Of a stretch of 17,314 bases of DNA, positions 7,585 through 15,026 are shown piece by piece; the stretch's first letter is position 1, and each line of letters opens with the position of its first letter. This DNA comes from Treponema sp. GTDB taxonomy: Bacteria; Spirochaetota; Spirochaetia; Treponematales; Treponemataceae. Location: the NCBI GenBank assembly GCA_016293645.1, contig JAEDDW010000037.1, forward strand, positions 1 through 17,314, read 5' to 3'. The notes under the pieces are model-generated. The model did no database searches and was not told the origin of the DNA. It worked only from the letters and a program-made list of their open reading frames with translations. The translations under genes were made by a program, and so were the position numbers.

Positions 7585-8799
7585 ATGGAAAAACAGACGC
7601 AGATAAAACTTGAGCTTGGTGGCAGGGAAATAATTCTTGTCGGTACAGCCCATGTCTCAAAAGAAAGCATAGAGGAAGTTGAACGCGCCATAGAGGAACA
7701 GAATCCTGATACCGTGGCAGTTGAACTTGATGAACTCCGTCTTGGAAAAATGGAGAATCCTGATGAATGGAAAGACATGGACATCATCAGGATCCTCAGG
7801 AAGAAACAGGGGTTCCTTCTTCTTGCAAACATAATTCTTGCTTCCTACCAGAAAAAGATGGGAGTGGATACGGGTGTGACTCCTGGACAAGAAATGGTCG
7901 CCGCCATCAACAAGGCAAAGTCACTTGGTCTGCCACAGGTGATGGTGGACCGTCCTATTTCAGTTACTTTAAGGCGCGCATGGGCCAAGAATTCTCCGGC
8001 GGGAAAAATGAAGCTTCTCTCGATTCTTTTTTCGAGCGCTTTCGTGAAGGGAAATGTTCCTGCAGATGAAATAGAGAATCTCAAGAAGACAAGCGAGATG
8101 GACCAGATGATGGGAGATCTTGCGGAATATCTTCCTGTCGTAAAGGAAGTCCTCATTGATGAACGCGACCGGTATCTGGCAACAAAAATCTGGGCCTGTG
8201 AAGGAAAGCGGATCCTTGTGGTTCTTGGTGCTGGCCATCTTATGGGTGTGAAAGAATGCCTTGAGAATATTGCGGCGGAAAAGGAATCCTATGATGTTGC
8301 AAGTCTTGAATCAGTCCCATCTTCATCAGTCAAGTCCAGAATCGTGGCATGGACAATTCCGGCTGTGATCATAGCAATGATTGCTGTTGCCTTCTATTTT
8401 GGCGGAAAGGAAAAGGGGGCTCAGGTCTTAAGTTCCTGGGGTCTATGGAACGGAATACTTGCAGGCATCGGAGCTTTGGCCGGTGGTGCCCATATCGTGA
8501 CGATTCTTGTTTCCATGATCGGTGCACCTCTTACTTCGCTTTGTCCGCTGGTGGGCATTGGATTCCTTGCTGCCTTTGTCCAGGCATTGATAAAGAAACC
8601 TAAGGTCGAGGACATGGAAAAGCTTCAGAATGATTCGGCCTCTGTCAAAGGTTTTTACAGGAACAGAATCCTGCGCATCCTTCTGATTTTCTTTTTCTCG
8701 TCGATCGGAAGCAGCATTGGAACTTTCGCAGGTGGAGCAAGCATAATTGCAATCATCTCAAATCTTATGGGCGAAATCGCAAAGAGCCTCGGTCTCTAG
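7585..8799 (+). CDS. TraB/PrgY-family membrane protein (TIKI/TraB superfamily)
   Basis: 404 residues. The N-terminal soluble domain shows the TraB family hallmarks: VGTAHVSKES (19-28), VAVELDELR (44-52), an ERDR segment (193-196) and VVLGAGHLMGV (212-222). The two GxxH motifs (G20-H23 and G215-H218) are those regarded as the metal-binding signature of the TIKI/TraB/EreA-like superfamily. The C-terminal third contains about four hydrophobic segments (253-273, 286-306, 308-336, 362-395) rich in Gly, as in PrgY-type TraB proteins. In Enterococcus, TraB/PrgY reduces pheromone activity. The role in other bacteria and archaea is not established, and peptide hydrolysis is the usual guess. Start ATG 7585 follows an AAGGAAA ribosome binding site and lies 15 bp after the TPR gene, so the two are co-transcribed. 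Confidence 0.9.
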   Translation: MEKQTQIKLELGGREIILVGTAHVSKESIEEVERAIEEQNPDTVAVELDELRLGKMENPDEWKDMDIIRILRKKQGFLLLANIILASYQKKMGVDTGVTPGQEMVAAINKAKSLGLPQVMVDRPISVTLRRAWAKNSPAGKMKLLSILFSSAFVKGNVPADEIENLKKTSEMDQMMGDLAEYLPVVKEVLIDERDRYLATKIWACEGKRILVVLGAGHLMGVKECLENIAAEKESYDVASLESVPSSSVKSRIVAWTIPAVIIAMIAVAFYFGGKEKGAQVLSSWGLWNGILAGIGALAGGAHIVTILVSMIGAPLTSLCPLVGIGFLAAFVQALIKKPKVEDMEKLQNDSASVKGFYRNRILRILLIFFFSSIGSSIGTFAGGASIIAIISNLMGEIAKSLGL

Positions 8800-8848
8800 G
8801 ACTGCGGCAGATTAAACTGGTATCAATCTACGGACTACGGAAAACAAA

Positions 8849-9568
8849 ATGGAAGATCTGAAACCTGCACTTTACCTGATTCCGAATACTCTCGGTGATA
8901 CGCCTTATGAAAGGTCTTTGCCGCAATACAACCGTCAGGTTCTTCGTGGAATAAAGCATTTCATCGTTGAAAGCCGGCGTGAGGCGATTCGCTTCATCAA
9001 GCTTGCTGACAGTGAAATCGACATTGATTCCCTTTCCTTTACGGAACTCAATGAACATACAGATTTAAAGACCATAGGCAGGATTCTTGATCCTCTTGAA
9101 AAACAGAAACTTCCTATGGGAGTGATTTCTGACGCTGGCTGTCCGGCAGTCGCTGATCCTGGAGCTGCGGCAGTTGAAATGGCTCAGAAAAAAAATCTAT
9201 GTGTCGTTCCTCTTGCAGGACCTTCGTCGATGATCATGGCAGTCATGGCAAGCGGATTCAACGGCCAGAGTTTTTCATTCAACGGATACCTGCCGGCAAA
9301 ACCAAGTGAACGTGCTGTGAAACTTCATCAGCTGGAGAACCGTGCGTACAAGGAAGACCAGACTCAGCTTTTTATCGAGGCTCCTTACCGCAACTTGAAA
9401 ATGCTTGAGACGATAACAAAAACTTTGCGCAAGGAAACCCGTGTCTGCATAGCGGCAGGCATGACTACAAAAGATGAATACATCAGAACCCTTACGGTTG
9501 AGCAGTGGAAGAAGGCCGGTGAAATTCCAATCCAGAAAGTTCCTGCGATTTTTTTGATCTATAAATAG
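8849..9568 (+). CDS. RsmI-like SAM-dependent methyltransferase (tetrapyrrole methylase fold)
   Basis: 239 residues. It carries the RsmI-type signatures in order: LYLIPNTLGDTP (8-19, replacing the usual ATPIGNL), SDAGCPAVADPG (94-105), PLAGPSSM (121-128), SGFNGQSFSFNGYLPAKPSER (135-154) and FIEAPYRN (175-182). RsmI 2'-O-methylates C1402 of 16S rRNA. This protein is shorter, lacks the extra C-terminal region of full-length RsmI and differs in the first motif. It fits the short RsmI-like subgroup annotated only as SAM-dependent methyltransferase, and its substrate is uncertain. The start ATG 8849 has a weak ACGGAAAAC site, nearly the same as the one before the gene at 45-1208. It lies 49 bp after TraB and 24 bp before the shikimate kinase gene. 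Confidence 0.85.
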   Translation: MEDLKPALYLIPNTLGDTPYERSLPQYNRQVLRGIKHFIVESRREAIRFIKLADSEIDIDSLSFTELNEHTDLKTIGRILDPLEKQKLPMGVISDAGCPAVADPGAAAVEMAQKKNLCVVPLAGPSSMIMAVMASGFNGQSFSFNGYLPAKPSERAVKLHQLENRAYKEDQTQLFIEAPYRNLKMLETITKTLRKETRVCIAAGMTTKDEYIRTLTVEQWKKAGEIPIQKVPAIFLIYK

Positions 9569-9592
9569 AAATTTCGAGACAGGCGGAACAGA

Positions 9593-10156
9593 ATGAAGAC
9601 AATTGTTTTGATGGGAATCAAGCACTGCGGAAAATCAACTCAGGGACGGCTCATAAGTCAGAAACTGGGGCTTCCGTTTTTTGACACTGATGATGTCATT
9701 GCTGAAATGACAGGAAAGACTCCACGCGAAATATATACAGAAAAAGGTCAGGAAGGATTCATCGAGGCTGAGAAAAAAGCCTGCCAGCAGGTCAAGGATA
9801 GGACAGGCGGAACTGACAGCTGCGTCATTGCGACCGGTGGCGGCATCTGCAATAATCCTGATGCCGTAGAAATCCTCAGATCTTTTGGAACTCTTGTCTA
9901 TCTTGAGGTTGATGAAAAAATCGCAGCTTCCCGTGTTCTCCGCGAGATCAAAAAGGAAGCCGACGGGACCTTGTCCAATATGCCGGCCTACATCGCAAAA
10001 AAAAATCCCCGCACCATTGCTGAATGCGGGGACATATTCCATGATTTTTTTGTTGAACGCGAAAAGATCTACAGGGACATTGCGGATCTTTCCATCGATG
10101 TGTCAGATTCCTCAAAGTCAGGGAATGCCGACAGGATCATCGCCGCAGTAAGCTGA
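9593..10156 (+). CDS. aroK: Shikimate kinase (AroK-like), atypical substrate site
   Basis: 187 residues. Shikimate kinase phosphorylates the shikimate 3-hydroxyl with ATP in aromatic amino acid synthesis. The Walker A motif is GIKHCGKST (8-16), DTDD (31-34) holds the usual shikimate/Mg Asp, ATGGGI (80-85) matches the family GGG loop, and R156 in EREKIY matches the conserved C-terminal Arg. Two features are atypical. The FRxxE motif reads FIEAE (56-60), so the shikimate-contacting Arg is Ile57. The lid region (about 123-148) is longer than usual and lacks a clear RPLL. It is therefore shikimate-kinase family by fold, with substrate slightly uncertain. No other aro gene is in the window. It is the last gene of the plus-strand run and converges on slyD with a 6-bp gap. 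Its coding sequence contains an antisense terminator (9997-10032). Confidence 0.82.
   Translation: MKTIVLMGIKHCGKSTQGRLISQKLGLPFFDTDDVIAEMTGKTPREIYTEKGQEGFIEAEKKACQQVKDRTGGTDSCVIATGGGICNNPDAVEILRSFGTLVYLEVDEKIAASRVLREIKKEADGTLSNMPAYIAKKNPRTIAECGDIFHDFFVEREKIYRDIADLSIDVSDSSKSGNADRIIAAVS
9997..10032 (-). terminator. Antisense-embedded intrinsic terminator of nifU-slyD
   Basis: Read on the minus strand, TCCCCGCA (10032-10025) pairs perfectly with TGCGGGGA (10013-10006) around an 11-nt loop and is followed by nine T (10005-9997). This 8-bp GC-rich stem plus U-tract is a strong Rho-independent terminator. It lies 130 nt beyond the slyD stop codon and inside the coding sequence of the convergent shikimate kinase gene (codons about 135-147). 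No other terminator for the minus-strand transcript is visible between the two genes. Confidence 0.85.
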
Positions 10157-10162
10157 AAACTT

Positions 10163-10717
10163 TTAGTTTCCGCATCCTCCGCAACCGCATCCTCCGTCGC
10201 CGCAACCGCCATCACCGCAGTTGCCTCCGCAGCCGCCGCCACATCCACCGCATCCACCGCCGCATCCGGATGGAGTAAGTTCTTCTTCAGTAGCGTCACG
10301 TACAGCTACGATTTCAACATCAAAATGAAGCCTTACACCTGCAAGCTCGTGGTTTCCGTCTACGGTGACCTTGTCGTCAGAGACTTTTGTGACGCGCACG
10401 ATCTGAGGGCCTGCGGCGGTCATCGCCTGGAACATCATTCCGACTTCAATAGGCATGTCGGTCTCAAAATTCGAACGGTCAACATCAGTTATGAGTTCCT
10501 TGTGGTATTCTCCGTATCCGTCTTTTGCCTCAAGTACAGTTTCAAATTTGTCTCCAGGATTTCTGCCTAGAATCTGTTCCTCAAGTTTAGGAAGAAGCAT
10601 CCCTCGTCCGTGGATGTAGTCCAGAGGCTGCTTGCCTACGGAAGTGTCGATAATGGTGCCTTCGTCATTTTTCAATGTATAATTGATTGAAACATATTTG
10701 TCGTTTTCTACAGTCAT
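10163..10717 (-). CDS. slyD: SlyD-type FKBP peptidyl-prolyl isomerase with Cys-rich tail
   Basis: 184 residues, cytoplasmic. The FKBP domain (about 1-68 and 129-140) shows the SlyD pattern: VSINYTLKNDEG, LDYIHGRGMLLPKLEEQILG and GDKF. The inserted chaperone flap is at about 69-128 with the NHELAG variant of NHPLAG (122-127). SlyD proteins catalyse proline isomerisation, act as chaperones and bind metals, nickel in E. coli, through a C-terminal tail. Here the tail (151-184) is almost only Gly and Cys, with nine Cys (152, 156, 159, 163, 167, 172, 177, 179, 182), two Asp and no His. E. coli SlyD mixes His, Cys and Asp. The tail is therefore a thiolate-type metal site, and the metal is unknown. 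Start ATG 10717 has GGAG 8 nt upstream. It lies 25 bp after the nifU-like gene and is co-transcribed with it. Confidence 0.9.
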   Translation of the reverse strand: MTVENDKYVSINYTLKNDEGTIIDTSVGKQPLDYIHGRGMLLPKLEEQILGRNPGDKFETVLEAKDGYGEYHKELITDVDRSNFETDMPIEVGMMFQAMTAAGPQIVRVTKVSDDKVTVDGNHELAGVRLHFDVEIVAVRDATEEELTPSGCGGGCGGCGGGCGGNCGDGGCGDGGCGCGGCGN

Positions 10718-10742
10718 GAATTATGCTCCGTTTTTTTTCAGT

Positions 10743-10982
10743 CTACTCATCCTGAATTACTTCAGTGATTTCAGGACAAACTTCTTTCAGATAGCGTTCA
10801 ATGCCCATCTTGAGTGTCATTGTTGCCATAGGGCATGATCCGCAGGCACCTGTAAGTTTAAGGTGAACTTTATTGTCATCATCGATACAGATGAATTCCA
10901 TGTCTCCGCCGTCAGCATTAAGCTGTGGTCTGAATGCATCAAGTGTTTCCTTGACTTTAGAAATAAGTTTTTCGTCTGCCAT
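10743..10982 (-). CDS. NifU-like Fe-S scaffold protein (NifU C-terminal domain)
   Basis: 79 residues from ATG 10982. This start is chosen over an in-frame ATG at 11021 because GGAGA sits 6 nt upstream and the longer form would begin inside a hairpin. The protein is a stand-alone NifU C-terminal (Nfu) domain: FRPQLNADGGDMEF (17-30) and GACGSCPMATMTLKMGIE (45-62) with the CxxC pair Cys47/Cys50. Nfu dimers hold a labile 4Fe-4S cluster between the two CxxC motifs and pass it to target enzymes. The small size is normal for single-domain Nfu. It is followed by slyD after 25 bp, suggesting a joint metal/Fe-S role. No other isc, suf or nif gene is in the window. Confidence 0.92.
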   Translation of the reverse strand: MADEKLISKVKETLDAFRPQLNADGGDMEFICIDDDNKVHLKLTGACGSCPMATMTLKMGIERYLKEVCPEITEVIQDE

Positions 10983-10993
10983 TGTCTGTCTCC

Positions 10994-11030
10994 AAAAATA
11001 ATAGCGGTCCTGCAACCGCAAAACCGCTAT
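10994..11030 (-). terminator. Hairpin with U-tract between antiporter and nifU (terminator or attenuator)
   Basis: On the minus strand ATAGCGGT (11030-11023) pairs with ACCGCTAT (11008-11001) around a 14-nt loop and is followed by TATTTTT (11000-10994). This is the size and form of an intrinsic terminator. The nifU Shine-Dalgarno (GGAGA, 10993-10989) begins at the next base. It could end the antiporter transcript (stop at 11092), or act as a leader attenuator for nifU-slyD. No convincing promoter is visible between the hairpin and nifU, so any nifU transcript must read through it. Confidence 0.6.
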
Positions 11031-11091
11031 AAAGTTACTCTAAATGGTCAAAAAATTCAATTAATGAAATGACTGCCGATCTTAAAAGATG

Positions 11092-12822
11092 TCAGCCCAT
11101 GGCCTCAAGCTTGTGGTTGAGCTCGAGGATTTTCGTATGCAGGTAGTGATCCGCCGTGAATTTTTCCATTACGCCGTGTGAATGGTTCTGGCTGTCGATG
11201 ATCGGCATTGTCTCCGTGTCATATTCCATGAATTTTTTATAGACGTCAGGAAGTGATTCTTCAGGAGAGCAGGTGCACAATGGACGTTCCATGATGTCGA
11301 CTGCAAGGAGTGAGTCTGCCATTTCACCGATGGCAAGGGTTTCCTTAAGATGTTCAAGGGTGATGATCCCGATGAGTTCCTGGCTGTCACTTGAGATCAC
11401 GGAGAATGACTGGTTGTGGTGGGTTTCAAAATTCTTGAGGACCACATCGAGTGTGTCGATTTCCTTTACGGTTGCAGGACAGTCAGTCGAGCAGACGGCT
11501 TCTGTTCCCCAGGTTACATCCTTTACCTTTGTGTTCTTGAGGATGTCTTCTTCGGTGATGTTGAGTCCGACTTCACCTGCCTTTGTGATTCCGTATTTTA
11601 CGCAGATAGGTCCCAAAAGCTGAACTATGAAAGTCGTGGCGGTGATTATGAGGATTATCTGTGGACCGATTGAATCGGAAAAATCGTTGCTTGCCGCAAT
11701 GCTCAGACCGATGGCGACACCGGCCTGGCTTAAAAGACACCATGGAAGATATTTTCTTACTGTTTCCGGTGCCTTGGTGATCCTTGCGCCAAGACGTGAT
11801 CCGATTGATTTTCCGAGGGTTCTTCCTGCGACGTAGATGACGGCAAGAAGTCCAAGAATTGGAGTGACGACCCAGATGTTCAGTTTGGCTCCAACAAGGA
11901 CAAAGAAAAGAACGTAGATCGGTGGAGTGAATTTCTCGACGAGAGAGAAAACCGGTCTTGTCTTTGCCGGTGCAAAGTTGACCATGAAAAATCCAAGGGC
12001 CATTGCGGCAAGAATGTTGTCCAGTCCAAGCTGGTTGCAGACTCCTGTTGAAAGAAAGAGTCCTCCCAGTCCAAAGGAAAGTACGCGGCCTTCATCATGC
12101 ATAAGATTCTTGATTACAAAAGTGACGGCAGCTCCAAAAATTCCGCCTACGATGATTGAACCGAGAATATCCTTTGCGATGTTGAGGAGCTGGGATCCGA
12201 GAGAAACTGACTGGCCTCCAAGAAGCGGGCCGACCAGAGTCGAGGCGACTGCGTAGAGAATCAATGCAACTGCATCATCCATTGCGACGATTCCGAGAAT
12301 TGTTGCTGTCAGTGGACCGCGTGTTCTGTATTCCTTCAAGACGTCAGTGGTGGCTGCCGGTGCTGTTGCTGAACAGATTGCTCCAAGGATGAGACCAAAG
12401 GACACTGCAATTTTTATGTCCTTCATGAAAATGTATGAAATCAAGGAGACCAGAGCACCCACGACAAAGAACGGTGTCACGGATTCGCCGATAAGAATTC
12501 CGATGAACTGTTTTCCGTATTTTTTTATCACGTCGATCTTGAGTTCAGCACCGATGAGAAAACCGATGAGTGAAAGTGCGATGGAGTTGACAGGATTGAG
12601 AGCGATGATTGTTTCCGGTCTGAGGATCTGGAGCCCTGATGCTCCGATGATGATTCCGATTACGATGTAACCTACTACCTGTGGAATGCGAAGTTTCTGG
12701 AAAAGACGGCCACCGATGGCACCAAAAAACATGATGATTCCAAGAAGAAGAACAAACTGTGTTCCGGTAAGGTGGGCAAAGTGCATTGCCTGTGGAAGGA
12801 CCTGTGCAAATGGATCGTTCAT
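11092..12822 (-). CDS. CPA2-type cation/proton antiporter with C-terminal CBS domains
   Basis: 576 residues. About 12 membrane segments fill residues 20-410. Family signatures are VVGYIVIGIIIGASGL (49-64), the TM4 unwound-helix motif SATAPAAT (151-158), and AMDDAVALILY (180-190) with adjacent Asp182/Asp183. The DD pair is that of NhaA/NapA-type electrogenic antiporters, unlike ND of CPA1 proteins and QD of KefC. Lys313 in FVLVGAKLN may be the TM10 Lys of the same group. After the membrane domain, two CBS motifs span about 434-570, with no RCK/TrkA-N domain. CBS pairs usually sense adenine nucleotides, so transport may be gated by energy state. Na+/H+ exchange is most likely, but K+ cannot be excluded. 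Start ATG 12822 has GGAGA 5 nt upstream. A strong promoter is present at 12906-12934. Confidence 0.88.
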   Translation of the reverse strand: MNDPFAQVLPQAMHFAHLTGTQFVLLLGIIMFFGAIGGRLFQKLRIPQVVGYIVIGIIIGASGLQILRPETIIALNPVNSIALSLIGFLIGAELKIDVIKKYGKQFIGILIGESVTPFFVVGALVSLISYIFMKDIKIAVSFGLILGAICSATAPAATTDVLKEYRTRGPLTATILGIVAMDDAVALILYAVASTLVGPLLGGQSVSLGSQLLNIAKDILGSIIVGGIFGAAVTFVIKNLMHDEGRVLSFGLGGLFLSTGVCNQLGLDNILAAMALGFFMVNFAPAKTRPVFSLVEKFTPPIYVLFFVLVGAKLNIWVVTPILGLLAVIYVAGRTLGKSIGSRLGARITKAPETVRKYLPWCLLSQAGVAIGLSIAASNDFSDSIGPQIILIITATTFIVQLLGPICVKYGITKAGEVGLNITEEDILKNTKVKDVTWGTEAVCSTDCPATVKEIDTLDVVLKNFETHHNQSFSVISSDSQELIGIITLEHLKETLAIGEMADSLLAVDIMERPLCTCSPEESLPDVYKKFMEYDTETMPIIDSQNHSHGVMEKFTADHYLHTKILELNHKLEAMG

Positions 12823-12905
12823 AGATTCTCCAATATTCGTGTGGGATGCTGATGACCGCTTGAAGTTGTGAAGCCTGAAGTGATTTACGGGTGACCAGTT
12901 TCCTC

Positions 12906-12934
12906 AGTATATATGGAAGAAATGAATGTTTCAA
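12906..12934 (-). promoter_or_regulatory. Sigma-70-type promoter of the antiporter gene
   Basis: On the minus strand TTGAAA (12934-12929), a 17-bp spacer and TATACT (12911-12906) form a near-consensus promoter. Predicted transcription starts near 12899, which leaves an unusually long leader of about 77 nt before ATG 12822. The leader shows no strong hairpin or known riboswitch motif to my reading. Confidence 0.8.
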
Positions 12935-12967
12935 TTTTTCCGGTCTATTGACTTTTGTGGGTAAAGT

Positions 12968-15007
12968 TCAGTCAAGAATTTCTTTTGCCACTTCGCTTGT
13001 GGATTTTCCGTAGTAAAGCCAGCCGTAGATTCCTGCCGCAGAGACTATTTTCCTTCCGTATTCCCTTGTTTCTTCGTAAGGCAATGCTTCAAGGAAAAGA
13101 TCAGCCGGAACTTTCTTTGCGCCGAATTCTATGGCAGCACTCTTTACCCATGAACGCACTCTTGAAATTCCGCCATTGTAGGAAAATGCTGCCAGTATGA
13201 TGGAACCGTCAAGACGACGGATGAGCTCTGCAAGATAGAAGGATCCGAATGTAATGTTCGTCTCTGTGTCCATCAGATCGTATTCAGAAAGCTTGAGCTT
13301 TTTTGCGATGTCGCCTGCGGTTGAATTCATCAGCTGTGTGAGACCTACGGCGCCTGCGTGGCTTACGACTTTTGGGTCAAAGAAACTTTCGCTTCTTATG
13401 AGGGCATAAAGCAGATATTCGCTTTGTGAAAAAAGAGAGCATGTCCTGCTTATGATTTCATTGAAATTCTGAGGAAAGGCCAGCGCATACAATTCCCTGT
13501 CGATGTCCGTCTCGTTGGAGAAGACCCGGCGTGAGGCGATCCTTACACTTTGCTTGAGATATGTTTCATCGTCACTGCCGCATTGCTTCAAAAACTGTGC
13601 CATCTTCTGCGCGCATTGGGTGCTCACATGGTTTTTCTGTTTTTCATATTCGCTGTAAATGTATTCCGCAAGTCCAAAGTCTGCGTATCCGGACAGAAGT
13701 TTTTCTGCCTCAGGATTTATTTCAATTTTTTTTCTGACACCAATTTTCATCAGCTCGCTGGAAATCTCTCTTTCGTCCAGACCGAGTTTTTCCATTGCGA
13801 GTATTTTATAGTAAAGGCTTGTTTCCGCCTCCATCGCCCTTCTGAGCATCTGTGTTGCTTCTCCATCTTTTTCTGATTTCAGATAGCCTGTCTGGATGAG
13901 CCGTGCCGTGATGTATGAGAATTTTGCTACGGAATCGCTGCCTGCCTTTCCGTAGATGAGCCGTGCTGTTTTTCTGTAGAGTTCCCATTTATGCGATGTT
14001 ATGAGTCTGACTGAGAGAGTGTTGAAAAAATCATCGTAGTATTCCCTGTCACGGAATGATGGCGAAAATTCTTCGATGCAGTCATAGGTTTCCTCAAGTG
14101 AACATTTCAATTTTGTGTTGAGGATGTACCACAGTGTATTGTCGTACTGCAGGTCGTCTTCAGCTTTTTCCAAAGCCGAGAAAAAACGCTGGAGGGCTTT
14201 CTGTGTGTTTCCGTTCTTGTCGTAGAATCGTCCTGCGTAAAAGTCGCAGTAGTATCTGCAGTCGCCGCTGCAGTTCTGGTAAAGAGAATCCATGAATTCC
14301 GCGGCAGAAGCAAAGTCCTTGGTTCCGTAGAGAAGAGCCTTTCCTGTGTCGCTGAACACCATAGGCTTTCTGTTTGATTTTATTTCATGGACGGAATTTA
14401 TTTTTTCCGTTGCCGAGACAAAATCCTTCTTGAAGACAAGATATCTGAATTCCGCAAGAGGATTTGATGAAGTTTCCACCTTGATGTATTCGCCGTGGAA
14501 TTTTTCATGCCATGTGGAATAGGGTCTTTCAATGAGCCAGGAGTAGTATTCCTTTTTCAGTCTGGAATCATTTTTCCTTAAGAGCGAAATCATCCTGTAG
14601 TAGGCAAGTTCGTTGCTGCACTGAGAGTAGTCAAGTTTTTCCGTTTTTGAAATCACTGCGTAATATTCTTTCTGAAGGTAAAGTTCTTTTGTATAGACTG
14701 TGAGGCTTTCTTCATCCGGAAATTTCTTGTAGAGGTTGCGGCTGTGTTCACCGCGGTCTGCAAGGGAACCTGTCTCCGCAAGTTTTTCCATGGCCCGCCT
14801 TGCGATGAGGGGACTACCTTTTTTCGCCGCGTCCTTGAGGCATCTTGTGGCGTGGTTTAAATCGTTTTCTTTCAGTGCGTTTAAAGCAATGAAGTACGAT
14901 GCGTCCGCACCGTACTTCTTCTGCAGAGAATCATTCTGGGCACAGCCAAGACCGGAGAAGGCAAGAAGAAAACAAAGGGTGGTGACGGCTATGCGCGAAA
15001 TTTTCAT
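12968..15007 (-). CDS. Soluble-lytic-transglycosylase-like lipoprotein or periplasmic protein (SLT domain)
   Basis: 679 residues. An N-terminal signal (about 1-21) ends in SGLGC, a relaxed lipobox, so it is probably a lipoprotein (Cys22) or otherwise secreted. Residues about 30-500 are long helical repeats like the superhelical U/L domains of Slt70. The C-terminal SLT domain (about 525-640) has all key motifs: the catalytic Glu540 in IRSESFFDP, GAVGLTQLM (552-560), and AAFSYNGG (606-613), followed by ALPYEETREYGRKI. Such enzymes cleave the MurNAc-GlcNAc bond of peptidoglycan, forming 1,6-anhydro ends. The length is near that of E. coli Slt (645). The start ATG 15007 lacks a strong Shine-Dalgarno, so translation may be coupled to the LysM gene, whose stop lies 19 bp upstream. 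No terminator was seen after the gene. Confidence 0.9.
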   Translation of the reverse strand: MKISRIAVTTLCFLLAFSGLGCAQNDSLQKKYGADASYFIALNALKENDLNHATRCLKDAAKKGSPLIARRAMEKLAETGSLADRGEHSRNLYKKFPDEESLTVYTKELYLQKEYYAVISKTEKLDYSQCSNELAYYRMISLLRKNDSRLKKEYYSWLIERPYSTWHEKFHGEYIKVETSSNPLAEFRYLVFKKDFVSATEKINSVHEIKSNRKPMVFSDTGKALLYGTKDFASAAEFMDSLYQNCSGDCRYYCDFYAGRFYDKNGNTQKALQRFFSALEKAEDDLQYDNTLWYILNTKLKCSLEETYDCIEEFSPSFRDREYYDDFFNTLSVRLITSHKWELYRKTARLIYGKAGSDSVAKFSYITARLIQTGYLKSEKDGEATQMLRRAMEAETSLYYKILAMEKLGLDEREISSELMKIGVRKKIEINPEAEKLLSGYADFGLAEYIYSEYEKQKNHVSTQCAQKMAQFLKQCGSDDETYLKQSVRIASRRVFSNETDIDRELYALAFPQNFNEIISRTCSLFSQSEYLLYALIRSESFFDPKVVSHAGAVGLTQLMNSTAGDIAKKLKLSEYDLMDTETNITFGSFYLAELIRRLDGSIILAAFSYNGGISRVRSWVKSAAIEFGAKKVPADLFLEALPYEETREYGRKIVSAAGIYGWLYYGKSTSEVAKEILD

Positions 15008-15026
15008 ATATATCGTTTCAGTGGAA

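Noticed and set aside
10983..11021. Longer nifU start at ATG 11021 (13 extra residues)
   Set aside because: The extension is encoded by the hairpin region and unlike Nfu N-termini. ATG 10982 has a well-placed GGAGA.
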